64,000 bases of DNA from Paenibacillus macquariensis (GCF_900156375.1 NZ_FTNK01000003.1:434001-498000); one strand, 5' to 3'. Positions 1 through 9,226 are shown, counted from the first letter of the stretch. Translations and numbers: made by a program. Notes: generated by a model from the sequence alone, not told the origin.

Positions 1-357
1 CTCTTGTAGACGGACACGATATACATCGTAAGGATATTTCTTCTCAAAAGTTGTATTATATTTCTTCATTAGTTTCTCTTTAGACAAATAACCGTAGATA
101 TCGGAATGAGATTGATACGTAACCAGTGTGTCAGGATTACTCAAAATATGTATATGAAGTTGTGACTCAGCATATTGCGTTGCAACTTCCCGTGCTTGTT
201 CCTTACTGATCATTTCGTTACTTTGCTGCTCCAATGTATCCGATGCAGTACCAGGAAACACTTGGATAATCATAAACAGAATAAGACCGATAGCCCCGAG
301 TAAACCTAGAACCTTATAATTGGTTTTGAGTTTCAAAGGCTGTCCTGTAGCATTCAT
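1..357 (-). CDS. membrane-anchored protein, N-terminal part only
   Basis: The gene runs off the left edge; 119 residues are visible. Start ATG at 357-355 has an AGGAGGGAA ribosome site just upstream. The N-terminus is short and basic-polar, followed by one hydrophobic segment at about residues 16-34 (LGLLGAIGLILFMIIQVF), then a soluble part rich in polar residues with a YGYLSKEKL stretch. From memory, Paenibacillus CPBP-type intramembrane proteases begin with a region like this, but the catalytic part lies outside the window, so this cannot be confirmed. The gene is divergent from the ktr transcription unit. Confidence 0.6.
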   Translation of the reverse strand, partial: MNATGQPLKLKTNYKVLGLLGAIGLILFMIIQVFPGTASDTLEQQSNEMISKEQAREVATQYAESQLHIHILSNPDTLVTYQSHSDIYGYLSKEKLMKKYNTTFEKKYPYDVYRVRLQE

Positions 358-567
358 TGAATTCCCTCCTAGATTTAGATGGTCTTTCTTCTTGAGTACA
401 GTTAACATAACATAGGTTTCAACGCTAAATCCACCAATTCTGGAATGAAAAACGCGAAAACAAGATGAATATGAAGGTAATAATATATAAAGAGAGGAAT
501 TCATTGTTCATAAGCATTATTCAGCTACTTTTCAATAGATATCGACACATTTGTTCCAAAAATGACT
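358..567. other. intergenic, no gene seen
   Basis: The 210 bases between the left-edge gene and the ktr promoter hold no credible ORF with a ribosome site. The region is AT-rich and probably contains the promoter of the minus-strand gene; I cannot place it. Confidence 0.4.
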
Positions 568-596
568 TTGTACTGTTTCTGTATAAAGATTATAAT
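568..596 (+). promoter_or_regulatory. sigma-A promoter of ktrBA
   Basis: TTGTAC at 568-573 and TATAAT at 591-596 are separated by exactly 17 bases. Transcription would begin near 603, immediately before the cyclic di-AMP riboswitch, which fits well. Confidence 0.75.
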
Positions 597-612
597 CGGA
601 ATGCAATTCAAT

Positions 613-737
613 AATGCGCCGAATTTTCATTAAGAAATATGGGGGAACCATTTTTTATGGGGTGAATTTCGTTATTTATTCAACGAATAGGGTAACCTGT
701 GCATACCCGAATCCGTCAGCTAACCTCGTAGGCGATA
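613..737 (+). promoter_or_regulatory. cyclic di-AMP riboswitch (ydaO/yuaA class)
   Basis: The conserved blocks of this class occur in order: GCGCCGAAT (616-624), GGGGGAACCA (641-650), GGGGTGAAT (659-667), AGGGTAACC (689-697), CCCGAATCCGTCAGCTAACC (706-725) and TCGTAGGCG (726-734). GCGCC at 616-620 can pair with GGCG at 731-734 as the closing stem. A hairpin GCCG/CGGC (812-827) follows but has no U-run, so the expression platform is not obvious. Known members switch potassium uptake genes off when cyclic di-AMP is high, and ktrB lies directly downstream. An ORF reading through this RNA has no ribosome site and is not a gene. Confidence 0.93.
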
Positions 738-899
738 TGCTAGCAGGAACCAACCCGAGAGGCATTGGAATTCCAGTGTCTTTTTTCGTTGACTAAATTT
801 AAATGGATGTGCCGTCCTTTGGCGGCAAAGCGACGTTTAGCATTGAAATATAAGCGTTAGTGACATACGCTCGTATATTTTTGAAAAGGGGTGATCATA

Positions 900-2240
900 T
901 TGAAATGGAAGTTTAGCTGGTTCAAATTATCTCCTCCACAGATTCTAGTGATGGGGTTTGCTAGCATTATATTGCTGGGAACTCTATTACTAACGTTACC
1001 TATCTCTAATACAACGGGTAAGCCTCTAGCCTTTATTGATGCATTATTTACTGCGACATCAGCAACGTGCGTGACAGGCTTGGTCGTAAAAGATACGGGG
1101 ACATTCTTTACTACATTCGGACAAGTGGTTATCATTATGCTCATTCAAGTGGGTGGACTTGGTTTTATGACGATGGCTACGTTATTTGCTCTAATTCTGA
1201 AACGTAGAATTTCACTTCGTGACCGGTTACTCCTTCAAGAAGCGATGAACCAGAATACCATGGAAGGCATCGTGCGTTTGATTCGAAAGGTATTACTTTT
1301 TTCACTAATTATTGAAGGTGCTGCAGCCATTCTTTTGACCATACGATGGTCTGTTGATATGCCTTTTGGAAAGGCTTTATACTTTGGTATTTTTCATGCG
1401 ATATCAATGTTCAACAATGCTGGATTCGATCTATTCGGTAACTTCCGTAGCCTCACAGGTTATGTATATGATCCTCTAGTGAATTTTGTAGTTATGTTCT
1501 TGATTGTATCAGGGGGGATAGGATTTATCGTTCTGTCTGATTTGGTGGATTTCAAGAGAACGCGTAGAATATCCTTACACTCCAAAGTGGTACTGTCCAT
1601 GACGGCATTCCTGATCGTGTTCGGAGCGATTGTTATATTTGTATTCGAATATTCTAATCCAAGAACTTTAGGGTCACTGAATTGGGGAGGGAAAATTCTG
1701 GGATCCTTATTCCAATCGGTTACACCAAGGACTGCTGGAGCGAACACGATCGATTTGGGAAGTATGAGGCAGGCATCTCAATTCTTCATGATTATATTGA
1801 TGTTCATTGGTGCTTCTCCAGGATCGACCGGTGGTGGTATTAAGACGACGACCTTTACAATAATTATTGGAGCCGTTATCTCTATGTTACGTGGTCGTGA
1901 AGATATCGTATTATTCCGGTATCGTCTTGCGCAAGAACGGATATTTAAAGCATTAACGATTACGTTACTTGCACTCTTGCTCGTATTAAGTGTAGCGATG
2001 GTCTTGTCGACGACAGAAGATAGTCCTTTCTTAATGATATTATATGAGACGACTTCTGCTTTCGGTACGGTAGGTTTAACTATGGGATTAACGACGAAGC
2101 TTAGTCTTATAGGTAAAATCCTCATCAGCCTTACGATGTTTGCGGGTCGACTCGGACCAATAACTATGGCTTATGCTCTTGGACCGAAAAAAGGTAAAGA
2201 GTTATATCGACATCCAGAAGGCAAAATTATTATAGGATAG
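900..2240 (+). CDS. ktrB: Ktr potassium uptake system, channel subunit KtrB
   Basis: Membrane channel of the Ktr potassium transporter (SKT superfamily), which works as a dimer on a KtrA ring. It is strongly hydrophobic throughout (446 residues, usual length). The four pore repeats are visible: SATCVTGL near residue 57, FNNAGFDLFG near 172, TPRTAGAN near 275 and SAFGTVGLT near 388, each with the selectivity-filter glycine. A GGIGF segment and a glycine-rich ASPGSTGGGIKTTT loop are also present. I chose TTG at 900 because AAGGGGTG (886-893) sits 6 bases before it; GTG at 891 would overlap that ribosome site. ktrA follows 39 bases later. Control is by the cyclic di-AMP riboswitch upstream. Confidence 0.93.
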   Translation: MKWKFSWFKLSPPQILVMGFASIILLGTLLLTLPISNTTGKPLAFIDALFTATSATCVTGLVVKDTGTFFTTFGQVVIIMLIQVGGLGFMTMATLFALILKRRISLRDRLLLQEAMNQNTMEGIVRLIRKVLLFSLIIEGAAAILLTIRWSVDMPFGKALYFGIFHAISMFNNAGFDLFGNFRSLTGYVYDPLVNFVVMFLIVSGGIGFIVLSDLVDFKRTRRISLHSKVVLSMTAFLIVFGAIVIFVFEYSNPRTLGSLNWGGKILGSLFQSVTPRTAGANTIDLGSMRQASQFFMIILMFIGASPGSTGGGIKTTTFTIIIGAVISMLRGREDIVLFRYRLAQERIFKALTITLLALLLVLSVAMVLSTTEDSPFLMILYETTSAFGTVGLTMGLTTKLSLIGKILISLTMFAGRLGPITMAYALGPKKGKELYRHPEGKIIIG

Positions 2241-2279
2241 TAAGGAAATTGAGATAGATGAAGGAGTACTGGAAGAGGA

Positions 2280-2948
2280 ATGAAGAAACAGCAATTTGTT
2301 GTTATTGGCTTAGGGCGTTTTGGATCGTCGATAGCACTAGAACTCATGGCACTGAATTATGAAGTACTGGGTATTGATCGAAATGAAGAGATTGTAAGTG
2401 ATATGAGTGATTTGCTGACCTATGCAGTTGTAGCAGATGCTTCAGATGAAGAAGTGTTGAAATCACTTGGTGTTCGTAATTTCGATTGTGGCATTGTGGC
2501 TATCGGAGAGGATATTCAGACGAGTATTCTTGCAGCTATACTGCTAAAGGATTTAGGCGTATCTACAGTCATTGCCAAGGCGATCTCTGTTCTTCATGGA
2601 AGAGCACTTGAGAAACTAGGCGTAGATCGGGTGGTGTATCCTGAGAGAGATATGGGCATTCGAGTTGCACATCAACTGGTAACGCCGAATCTTCTGGATT
2701 ATATTGAGCTCTCTAAAGACTACAGCATAGTAGAGTTGAAAGTGCCTATGTGTCTTAATGGCAAGACGCTAACAGAGATAAATACGCGTTCTAGATTTGG
2801 ATGTAGTATCGTAGCGTTACACAGAGCAGAGGGAATTATAGTAGCTCCTACAGGGATGGATCAGGTTCGAACGGATGATATTATGGTCATTATTGGTTCT
2901 AACGCGAACATCGAACAGTTTGAGAATGAAGTCATGCATGATAATTAA
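2280..2948 (+). CDS. ktrA: Ktr potassium uptake system, regulatory subunit KtrA
   Basis: Cytoplasmic regulator that gates KtrB. Residues 1-130 form an RCK_N Rossmann domain with the nucleotide motif VIGLGRFGSSIA (GxGxxG) near residues 8-19 and an acidic residue (GID) ending strand 2. Residues 135-222 are the RCK_C domain, which in characterised Firmicute KtrA proteins binds cyclic di-AMP. Length 222 is typical. It lies in one operon with ktrB, so the same second messenger could act on both the RNA and the protein. The ATG at 2280 follows an AAGGAGT/GGAAGAGG purine stretch. Confidence 0.93.
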   Translation: MKKQQFVVIGLGRFGSSIALELMALNYEVLGIDRNEEIVSDMSDLLTYAVVADASDEEVLKSLGVRNFDCGIVAIGEDIQTSILAAILLKDLGVSTVIAKAISVLHGRALEKLGVDRVVYPERDMGIRVAHQLVTPNLLDYIELSKDYSIVELKVPMCLNGKTLTEINTRSRFGCSIVALHRAEGIIVAPTGMDQVRTDDIMVIIGSNANIEQFENEVMHDN

Positions 2949-2971
2949 TAATTTAAATGCATATAGAACAG

Positions 2972-3021
2972 ACCAGTATAGCCCGGAAACCTTAAATGTA
3001 GGTTTTCTGGGCTATACTGGT
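2972..3021. terminator. bidirectional stem-loop between ktrA and lysR
   Basis: A long inverted repeat pairs 2972-2991 with 3001-3021 (stem begins ACCAGTATAGCCC) around a 9-base loop. It lies between two convergent genes. No long T-run follows on either side, so it may stop transcription weakly or protect RNA ends. Confidence 0.6.
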
Positions 3022-3031
3022 TTGTAGGGGA

Positions 3032-3937
3032 TTATAACTGTAGATCTAAGCGGTTGAATAAGGCTTCTGTCTCTTCAATCCATTGTCGTGCAGCCTTGCT
3101 TAACTCCGTATATTCACCGTAGATTAAGGAAGTCGTTCTTCTCGTTTCTTTGAGGTCGGGAATATGGATAACCTTTAGTTCGTTGTCATCAAGGAGTTGC
3201 TGATGTAAATAAGATTTGGGTAGTAGTGTTACAGCCTTACAAGTAGGTAATAAGCGGACAATGGCTTCGAAAGAGTCAATTTCCATCCGAATGTCAGGCA
3301 TGATACCCGTGCTTTGAAACAATTCATCCGTTAGCTTGCGGTACCATGTCCCACTTGAGAAGCTAATCATCGGCATTCCATGCAAATGCTTCATATTGAC
3401 GTCTTTGGATTCGGCAAGTGGATGATGTATAGGCAACACGAGTTCCAAATGGTCTTCAAATAATGGGATACAGTGTAAGCCACGTTCATAGATAGAAGAA
3501 GCAACGATTCCAACATCAATCTTCTTCTCACGGAGTGCGGATACGATCTCATGGGTTCTGCCTGTTACAAGCTTGATTTCTGCAGTAGGATGTTTTTCCA
3601 TGAACGTGTTAATGAGTGGAGGCAGGGTTGTTTGTAGTGTAGTAAGGCTCGCTCCCAAGGTAACTGAGATCTGACTTCCATCCTTATGTTGCGATAACGT
3701 CCGTAGAAATTGTTGCTGATGTTTGTTCTGTTCCAAGGCAAAGGTATATGTTAAATGCCCGATGGAGGTTAATTCTAAGCGCTTCCCACGACGATGGAAT
3801 AGACTAACACCTAAGTCGCTCTCCAATTTGGCAATTTTTCGTGATAAAGCAGGTTGGGAAAGATTTAACAGTTTAGAAGCTTTATTAAGACTTGATTGCT
3901 CCACAACGATTGCGAATACATCTAAAGATTCAAACAT
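3032..3937 (-). CDS. LysR-family transcriptional regulator
   Basis: Start ATG at 3937-3935 is preceded by GAGGTG at good spacing; a longer in-frame version has no ribosome site. Residues 1-60 carry the winged HTH (MFESLDVFAIVVEQSS, then LNLSQPALSRKIAKLE, then FHRRGKRLELT). The remainder (about residues 90-301) is a LysR effector-binding domain. Length 301 is standard. The gene is divergent from sdhCAB, so by the usual LysR rule it may control sdh and its own gene from the shared 244-bp region. The co-inducer is unknown. Confidence 0.85.
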   Translation of the reverse strand: MFESLDVFAIVVEQSSLNKASKLLNLSQPALSRKIAKLESDLGVSLFHRRGKRLELTSIGHLTYTFALEQNKHQQQFLRTLSQHKDGSQISVTLGASLTTLQTTLPPLINTFMEKHPTAEIKLVTGRTHEIVSALREKKIDVGIVASSIYERGLHCIPLFEDHLELVLPIHHPLAESKDVNMKHLHGMPMISFSSGTWYRKLTDELFQSTGIMPDIRMEIDSFEAIVRLLPTCKAVTLLPKSYLHQQLLDDNELKVIHIPDLKETRRTTSLIYGEYTELSKAARQWIEETEALFNRLDLQL

Positions 3938-4144
3938 GGTACACCTCGCTATTCTCTTTAAAATCATTCCACATATGCGTTTATGTTATAACAAATAATA
4001 ATTATATTGCAATTCCATTATAAGATAAAAAGGAGTAACATGAAAGTGCCACAAGTTGTTCACATAATGTCGAAATATGTGGATGAGTTAGCCGATTTTT
4101 GCGGCAATTATCACTTCCTAATAGGATTTATTTACAACAAAACT

Positions 4145-4158
4145 TGAAAACGCTGTTA
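4145..4158 (+). promoter_or_regulatory. cre-like CcpA site upstream of sdhC
   Basis: TGAAAACGCTGTTA matches the CcpA consensus TGWAANCGNTNWCA at all fixed positions but one (C to T near the end). It lies 24 bases before the sdhC start and next to its ribosome site. Catabolite repression of sdhCAB is known in Bacillus; the site itself is inference from the match. Confidence 0.45.
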
Positions 4159-4181
4159 TTGGAAAGGGGAATAGTCATTTT

Positions 4182-4850
4182 ATGAAGGGTTATTATGCTA
4201 GAAAAATTCACTCGTTACTTGGAGTGATCCCACTAAGCTTCTTTATTTTGGAGCATTTAGTGACGAACTTTGGCGCATTTGAAGGTGGGCTTGCCAAATT
4301 TAATGAAGGAGTAGCATTTCTTAATAACCTGCCACTCGTTTTCTTCATGGAGTTGTTACTCATTTGGTTACCATTGCTTTATCATGGTGTGTTTGGACTG
4401 TATATTGCCTATCAATCACAACCCAATGCGGGCTCATACAAGTATGAACGCAACTATAGGTACTTGTTTCAGCGTATTTCAGGTGTCATTACATTCATGT
4501 TCATTATTTGGCATGTCTATGAGACACGCGTACAAGTAGCCCTTGGAAATGTAACACATGAAGAGTTAGGTGGCGTTATACATGCGGTCGTAATGAACCC
4601 TCTAACGTTTACATTATATTTAGTAGGTATTATTTCAACGGCATATCATTTCTCCAATGGTATCTGGTCTTTCCTTGTAAGCTGGGGAATTACCGTAGGT
4701 CCTCGTGCACAACGTGTATCTTCAGTCTTGTGTATGGGATTATTCGCAATCGTATCGGTATTGTTTGTACTTTCACTTATTGCTTTCCGTAGTGTTGAGT
4801 TCGATACAGCATTGAACGCTATAGATTCATTAAAGACAGTCTTAAGCTAA
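4182..4850 (+). CDS. sdhC: succinate dehydrogenase cytochrome b558 subunit
   Basis: Di-heme membrane anchor of respiratory complex II; it passes electrons from SdhB to menaquinone. 222 residues with five hydrophobic segments, as in Bacillus SdhC. Candidate heme-ligand histidines sit in the expected helices: RKIHSLLG (res 10), ILEHLVTN (res 24), LYHGVFG (res 68), IIWHVYETR (res 108) and TAYHFSNGIWSF (res 151). A purine-rich site AAAGGGG lies 12 bases before the ATG, somewhat far. First gene of sdhCAB; 12 bases separate it from sdhA. No SdhD-type second anchor is present, which is normal for this class. Confidence 0.95.
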   Translation: MKGYYARKIHSLLGVIPLSFFILEHLVTNFGAFEGGLAKFNEGVAFLNNLPLVFFMELLLIWLPLLYHGVFGLYIAYQSQPNAGSYKYERNYRYLFQRISGVITFMFIIWHVYETRVQVALGNVTHEELGGVIHAVVMNPLTFTLYLVGIISTAYHFSNGIWSFLVSWGITVGPRAQRVSSVLCMGLFAIVSVLFVLSLIAFRSVEFDTALNAIDSLKTVLS

Positions 4851-4862
4851 GGGGTGACCTAA

Positions 4863-6605
4863 ATGACAACAAATATTATTATTGTAGGCGGCGGTTTGGC
4901 TGGATTGATGGCGACCATTAAAGCAGCGGAATCGGGTACGCATGTTAACTTATTCTCATTAGTTCCAGTAAAGAGATCTCACTCCGTATGTGCACAAGGT
5001 GGAATTAACGGAGCGGTTAATACGAAGGGCGAAGGCGATTCTCCTTGGGAGCATTTCGATGACACTGTGTATGGTGGCGATTTCCTAGCGAATCAACCAC
5101 CTGTTAAAGCGATGTGTGATGCAGCACCTGGTATTATTCATTTGATGGACCGGATGGGCGTTATGTTCAATCGTACACCTGAAGGGTTACTTGATTTCCG
5201 TCGTTTTGGTGGAACAAAGTACCATAGAACAGCTTTTGCTGGAGCGACAACAGGACAACAATTATTATACGCACTAGATGAGCAAGTACGACGTTATGAA
5301 GCTGAAGGATTAGTAACGAAGCGGGAGAACTGGGAATTCCTATCCGCTATTATTGATGATGAAGGTGTATGTCGGGGAATTTGTGCACAAGATCTTAAAA
5401 GCATGGAAATCCACACTTTTGTAGCTGATGCAGTTATATTAGCAAGTGGGGGCCCAGGTATTATCTTCGGGAAGACAACGAACTCAGTCATTAATACAGG
5501 TACTGCGGCGAGTGCAGTTTATCAGCAAGGTGCCTTTTACGCGAATGGTGAGTTTATTCAAATTCACCCAACGGCAATCCCTGGGGATGACAAGCTTCGC
5601 TTAATGTCAGAATCTGCACGTGGGGAAGGTGGACGCATCTGGACGTATAAAGATGGTAAGCCATGGTATTTCCTCGAAGAGAAGTATCCTGCTTATGGAA
5701 ATCTAGTGCCACGTGATATTGCTACTCGTGAAATATTCGATGTGTGTGTCAATCAGGGGCTCGGGGTAAATGGAGAGAACATGGTCTATCTTGACCTTTC
5801 TCACAAGGATCCGAAAGAATTAGATGTGAAGTTAGGCGGTATTATTGAGATTTATGAGAAGTTCATGGGTGATGATCCTCGGAAAATCCCAATGAAAATA
5901 TTCCCGGCTGTCCACTATTCAATGGGTGGTATATGGGTTGATTACAATCAAATGACGAACATTCCGGGGCTATTTGCAGCTGGTGAGTGCGAATATCAAT
6001 ATCATGGCGCGAACCGTTTGGGCGCTAACTCTCTCGTATCTGCTATATATGGCGGTATGATTTCTGGACCTAAAGCGGTCGAATATATCAAAGCTCTTAA
6101 GAAGAAGGCTGAGGATATTCCTACATCTGTATTTGATCGTTATAAGAAAGAACATACAGACAAATATGAGAAACTTCTTGCTATGGACGGAACTGAAAAT
6201 GCATATGTTATTCATAAAGAGTTGGGTGAGTGGATGACGAATAATATGACTGTTGTTCGTTATAATGACAAGCTTGAAGCGACAATAGAGAAAATCAAAG
6301 AATTGAAGCAACGTTACCAGAATATTAGTATGAATGATAAATCTCGATGGAACAATCCAAGTATTGCGTTTACGCGTCAACTATGGAACATGTTGGAGCT
6401 AGCTCATGCAATGACAGTAGGTGCTTTATTACGTGACGAGAGTCGCGGCGCACACTATAAACCGGATTATCCAGAGCGTAATGATGAACGGTTCCTGAAG
6501 ACAACGAAAGCCAAGTGGACGCCTGAGGGTCCACAGATCTCATATGATGAGATTGATGTAAGTTTGATCCCGCCACGTATTCGTGACTATTCGAAAGAAA
6601 AGTAA
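4863..6605 (+). CDS. sdhA: succinate dehydrogenase flavoprotein subunit
   Basis: Oxidises succinate to fumarate with covalently bound FAD at the inner face of the membrane. The FAD-binding motif IIIVGGGLAGLMA starts at residue 5. SHSVCAQGGINGA carries the likely flavin-linking histidine (about residue 40). FGGTKYHRTAF, IQIHPTAIPGD and VHYSMGGIWVDY are substrate-site motifs, and AGECEYQYHGANRLGANSL is the C-terminal FAD motif. Length 580 matches Bacillus SdhA (about 586). AAGGGGTGA precedes the ATG. Middle gene of sdhCAB. Confidence 0.97.
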   Translation: MTTNIIIVGGGLAGLMATIKAAESGTHVNLFSLVPVKRSHSVCAQGGINGAVNTKGEGDSPWEHFDDTVYGGDFLANQPPVKAMCDAAPGIIHLMDRMGVMFNRTPEGLLDFRRFGGTKYHRTAFAGATTGQQLLYALDEQVRRYEAEGLVTKRENWEFLSAIIDDEGVCRGICAQDLKSMEIHTFVADAVILASGGPGIIFGKTTNSVINTGTAASAVYQQGAFYANGEFIQIHPTAIPGDDKLRLMSESARGEGGRIWTYKDGKPWYFLEEKYPAYGNLVPRDIATREIFDVCVNQGLGVNGENMVYLDLSHKDPKELDVKLGGIIEIYEKFMGDDPRKIPMKIFPAVHYSMGGIWVDYNQMTNIPGLFAAGECEYQYHGANRLGANSLVSAIYGGMISGPKAVEYIKALKKKAEDIPTSVFDRYKKEHTDKYEKLLAMDGTENAYVIHKELGEWMTNNMTVVRYNDKLEATIEKIKELKQRYQNISMNDKSRWNNPSIAFTRQLWNMLELAHAMTVGALLRDESRGAHYKPDYPERNDERFLKTTKAKWTPEGPQISYDEIDVSLIPPRIRDYSKEK

Positions 6606-6652
6606 TCTAATCGTGTATGAAGCGTGCTCAAAAACTTATGGGAGGAATAAAT

Positions 6653-7417
6653 ATGGCGGAAACATCTGCACCAAAGAAAAATGTTAAGTTTATTATTACT
6701 CGTCAGGATGCGCCGGATTCCAAGCCTTATACAGAGGAGTTTGAAATTCCATATCGTCCTAATATGAACGTTATTAGCTCACTTATGGAAATTCAACGTA
6801 ATCCGGTAACTAGTGATGGAAAGAATATTGCTCCCGTATGTTGGGATTCCAATTGCTTGGAAGAAGTATGTGGTGCCTGTTCGATGGTTATCAACGGCAA
6901 ACCTCGCCAGGCTTGTGCAGCACTGATTGAGAATTTAGAGCAACCCATTCGATTACAACCGATGAGTACGTTCCCTGTAGTACGTGATCTTGTGATCGAT
7001 CGTACTCGGATGTTTAAAGCACTTAAGCGGGTGAAAGCATGGATTCCGATCGATGGTACGTATGATTTGGGACCTGGCCCTCGTATGCCTGAGAAGAAAC
7101 GTCAATGGGCATATGAATTGTCGAAGTGTATGACATGTGGTGTATGCCTTGAAGCATGTCCTAACGTGAATGAGAAGACGGATTTCATAGGTCCTGCAGC
7201 TATTTCTCAAGTTAGGCTCTTTAATTCCCATCCTACAGGTGAAATGAATGCGGATGAACGTTTAGATGCGTTAATGGAAGACGGTGGCATTGATGGCTGT
7301 GGTAACTCACAGAACTGTGTCCGTTCTTGTCCAAAGGGAATACCATTAACAACTTCTATTGCTGAAATGAATAAGGACACAACCAAGCATATGTTTAAGC
7401 GTTGGTTAGGCGTATAA
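6653..7417 (+). CDS. sdhB: succinate dehydrogenase iron-sulfur subunit
   Basis: Carries electrons from FAD to the heme subunit through three clusters. The 2Fe-2S cysteines are in CWDSNCLEEVCGACSM with a later C in QACAALIE. The 4Fe-4S motif is CMTCGVCLEACP. The 3Fe-4S region is CGNSQNCVRSCPKGIP. Length 254 is typical. I chose ATG 6653 because GGGAGGAATAAAT sits directly upstream; the longer in-frame start at 6617 has no ribosome site. A strong terminator follows. Confidence 0.95.
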   Translation: MAETSAPKKNVKFIITRQDAPDSKPYTEEFEIPYRPNMNVISSLMEIQRNPVTSDGKNIAPVCWDSNCLEEVCGACSMVINGKPRQACAALIENLEQPIRLQPMSTFPVVRDLVIDRTRMFKALKRVKAWIPIDGTYDLGPGPRMPEKKRQWAYELSKCMTCGVCLEACPNVNEKTDFIGPAAISQVRLFNSHPTGEMNADERLDALMEDGGIDGCGNSQNCVRSCPKGIPLTTSIAEMNKDTTKHMFKRWLGV

Positions 7418-7441
7418 CTTTAATTATTCGATTAATATGGG

Positions 7442-7490
7442 CACCTCTACGAATATCACACGTGTGAGATTCGTAGAGGTGTTGTTCGTT
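7442..7490 (+). terminator. terminator of sdhCAB
   Basis: Long inverted repeat CACCTCTACGAAT / ATTCGTAGAGGTG (7442-7481) with an inner CACACGTGTG palindrome, followed by TTGTTCGTT. Confidence 0.8.
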
Positions 7491-7550
7491 GATAGGGCAG
7501 TTATAATAGATAGAGCAAGTGGATTATCTTAATATTTAGGAGGAATACAT

Positions 7551-8333
7551 ATGATATGCAGAGAACGTAAGGATGACTGGGTCATGTTTGATCAGCACAA
7601 ACATGGTTTACTAGCAGGGGAATTTGCGGAGGCTTTTCATTCGGAAAGGTATCGGAGCAGTAAGCGCTTTGAGGAAGCTTTGTATGCAGTGAAGGACCAT
7701 GACAGGGGTTGGATTTATTTGGATGACAATCCATTCTGGAATGATACGAAAGATACACCGTATACATTTATGGATTTCCCTGTCGCAGTTAAGCTGACTT
7801 TCTACAGTAAAGGATTGGACGAGATCCAGTTAAATAGTCCTTATGCCGCACTCATATGTAGCCTTCACTTCGAAAGGTTATTGGTACAAGCAAATTTCGA
7901 GCATCCAATACTTACGAAGTATATGGAACAGGAACAGAAGCGTAGAAAGCAAATACAACTAGAGTTAGATTTAATCGATTTGACAGACAATAGTGAACTT
8001 AATTATGATCTTCACGTATTGAAGTTCTGTGATGATTTATCGTTATATTTGTGTTTGAATGAACCAGGAGTTGATAAAGAACATGAATTTCCATGGTGGC
8101 GTGATGGATTTACCGTGTCTGAGAATTTCGATTGTACAGAGGGTGAAATCATCCAAGCATATTGGAAGAATTCAACGACAGTGGAACTATCGCCGTTTCC
8201 TTTTGATAGCGCATTCTCGGTTGAACTGACCTGTCGAATTGTACCCAAGATGGATATTGTTAAGATGGGGATCACGGAAGCTTATTATAATACAGAAGAA
8301 ACACATTATTCCTTTCGAATTCAGTCAAGGTAA
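7551..8333 (+). CDS. DUF3891 family protein
   Basis: 260 residues; start ATG with AGGAGGAATACAT. Near the N-terminus it has the conserved DQHKHGLLAGEFAEAF block (HxxxxG) and then KDHDRGWIYLDDNPFW, which I recognise as the DUF3891 pattern. Later conserved-looking parts are YAALICSLHF and LKFCDDLSLYLCLNEPG. The spaced His/Asp residues (DQHKHG, KDHDRGW, SLHF, FCDDLS) resemble an HD-type metal-binding arrangement, but this is inference and the function is unknown. It is transcribed ahead of the metallophosphoesterase and acetyltransferase genes with short gaps. Confidence 0.75.
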   Translation: MICRERKDDWVMFDQHKHGLLAGEFAEAFHSERYRSSKRFEEALYAVKDHDRGWIYLDDNPFWNDTKDTPYTFMDFPVAVKLTFYSKGLDEIQLNSPYAALICSLHFERLLVQANFEHPILTKYMEQEQKRRKQIQLELDLIDLTDNSELNYDLHVLKFCDDLSLYLCLNEPGVDKEHEFPWWRDGFTVSENFDCTEGEIIQAYWKNSTTVELSPFPFDSAFSVELTCRIVPKMDIVKMGITEAYYNTEETHYSFRIQSR

Positions 8334-8368
8334 TTAAAATCTTATCATACTGGGGGTCTTGGGGAAAT

Positions 8369-9214
8369 TTGAAGATGACGAGAAGGCAATTTCTTCGTTC
8401 TAGTGTGTCAACTGTGATTGGTGCAGGATTGATTTCAGGTGGTTACGCCTGGCTATGGGAGCCCAGACACCTCTCGATTGAATCACTTGAGCTTGAATTC
8501 AGGAGGTTACCACCTGTCTTTGATGGGTTGAAGGTTGTCCAATTTAGTGATCTTCATTTGGGATTTCATTCTTATGAGTCAGATCTAAAGAACCTTATGG
8601 AGTCTATCATGAGTCAATCACCAGATGTTATTTGTCTCACAGGGGATATCGTAGACAATAGTGTAGAGCCGCTGGCACAAGCCGTCCCCTATTTGACTTC
8701 TCTTAAAGCGCCAATGGGTAAGTATGCGATCCTAGGGAACCATGATCATTGGGGACAACCGGATGAAGTGATTCGGATGCTGGAAGCTTCAGGGTTTGTC
8801 GTGCTTCAGAATTCAAATGTGATCTTGAGAAGACAAGAAAGTATGATTGCCATCGTAGGATTGGAAGATCTTTTAAGAGGATCACCAGATCCAGACAAGG
8901 CATTAAAGGGGATTCCGGAAGGAACCTTTTCCATACTGCTGATGCATGAACCAGACTATGCAGATACTGCGGCGTTGTATCCTTTTGATATTCAACTATC
9001 CGGCCATAGCCATGGAGGGCAAGTGCGGCTTCCCTTGTTGGGTGCGGTTACTACGCCTATAGGATCTAAACGATATATTCAGGGCCTCTATCAGCTAGAA
9101 TCCAGTGACATGAAGTTATATGTGAACCGAGGTATCGGAGTAACACAACTACCTATAAGATTCCTATGTAGACCAGAACTTACAGTATTTACGTTCAAGA
9201 AGTCGGGTATGTGA
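8369..9214 (+). CDS. exported metallophosphoesterase (YkuE/YaeI type)
   Basis: Calcineurin-like phosphoesterase with all metal motifs: FSDLHLG, LTGDIVDN, GNHDHWG and LSGHSHGGQ. The N-terminus MTRRQFLRSS followed by a hydrophobic stretch (VIGAGLISGGYAWLW) is a twin-arginine signal, so it should act outside the membrane, as known for B. subtilis YkuE. Start is TTG 8369 (GGGG 4 bases upstream) or ATG 8375 (same site 10 bases upstream); both keep the Tat motif. Length about 281. The gene for the next acetyltransferase begins 12 bases later. Confidence 0.88.
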   Translation: MKMTRRQFLRSSVSTVIGAGLISGGYAWLWEPRHLSIESLELEFRRLPPVFDGLKVVQFSDLHLGFHSYESDLKNLMESIMSQSPDVICLTGDIVDNSVEPLAQAVPYLTSLKAPMGKYAILGNHDHWGQPDEVIRMLEASGFVVLQNSNVILRRQESMIAIVGLEDLLRGSPDPDKALKGIPEGTFSILLMHEPDYADTAALYPFDIQLSGHSHGGQVRLPLLGAVTTPIGSKRYIQGLYQLESSDMKLYVNRGIGVTQLPIRFLCRPELTVFTFKKSGM

Positions 9215-9226
9215 TGAGGGAAAAGG

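Noticed and set aside
614..796. Open reading frame of 60 codons ahead of ktrB
   Set aside because: It coincides with the cyclic di-AMP riboswitch and has no ribosome site; the conservation is that of an RNA.
5970..6380. Minus-strand 136-codon frame within sdhA
   Set aside because: Shadow of the sdhA coding sequence, with no start signal and an atypical composition.
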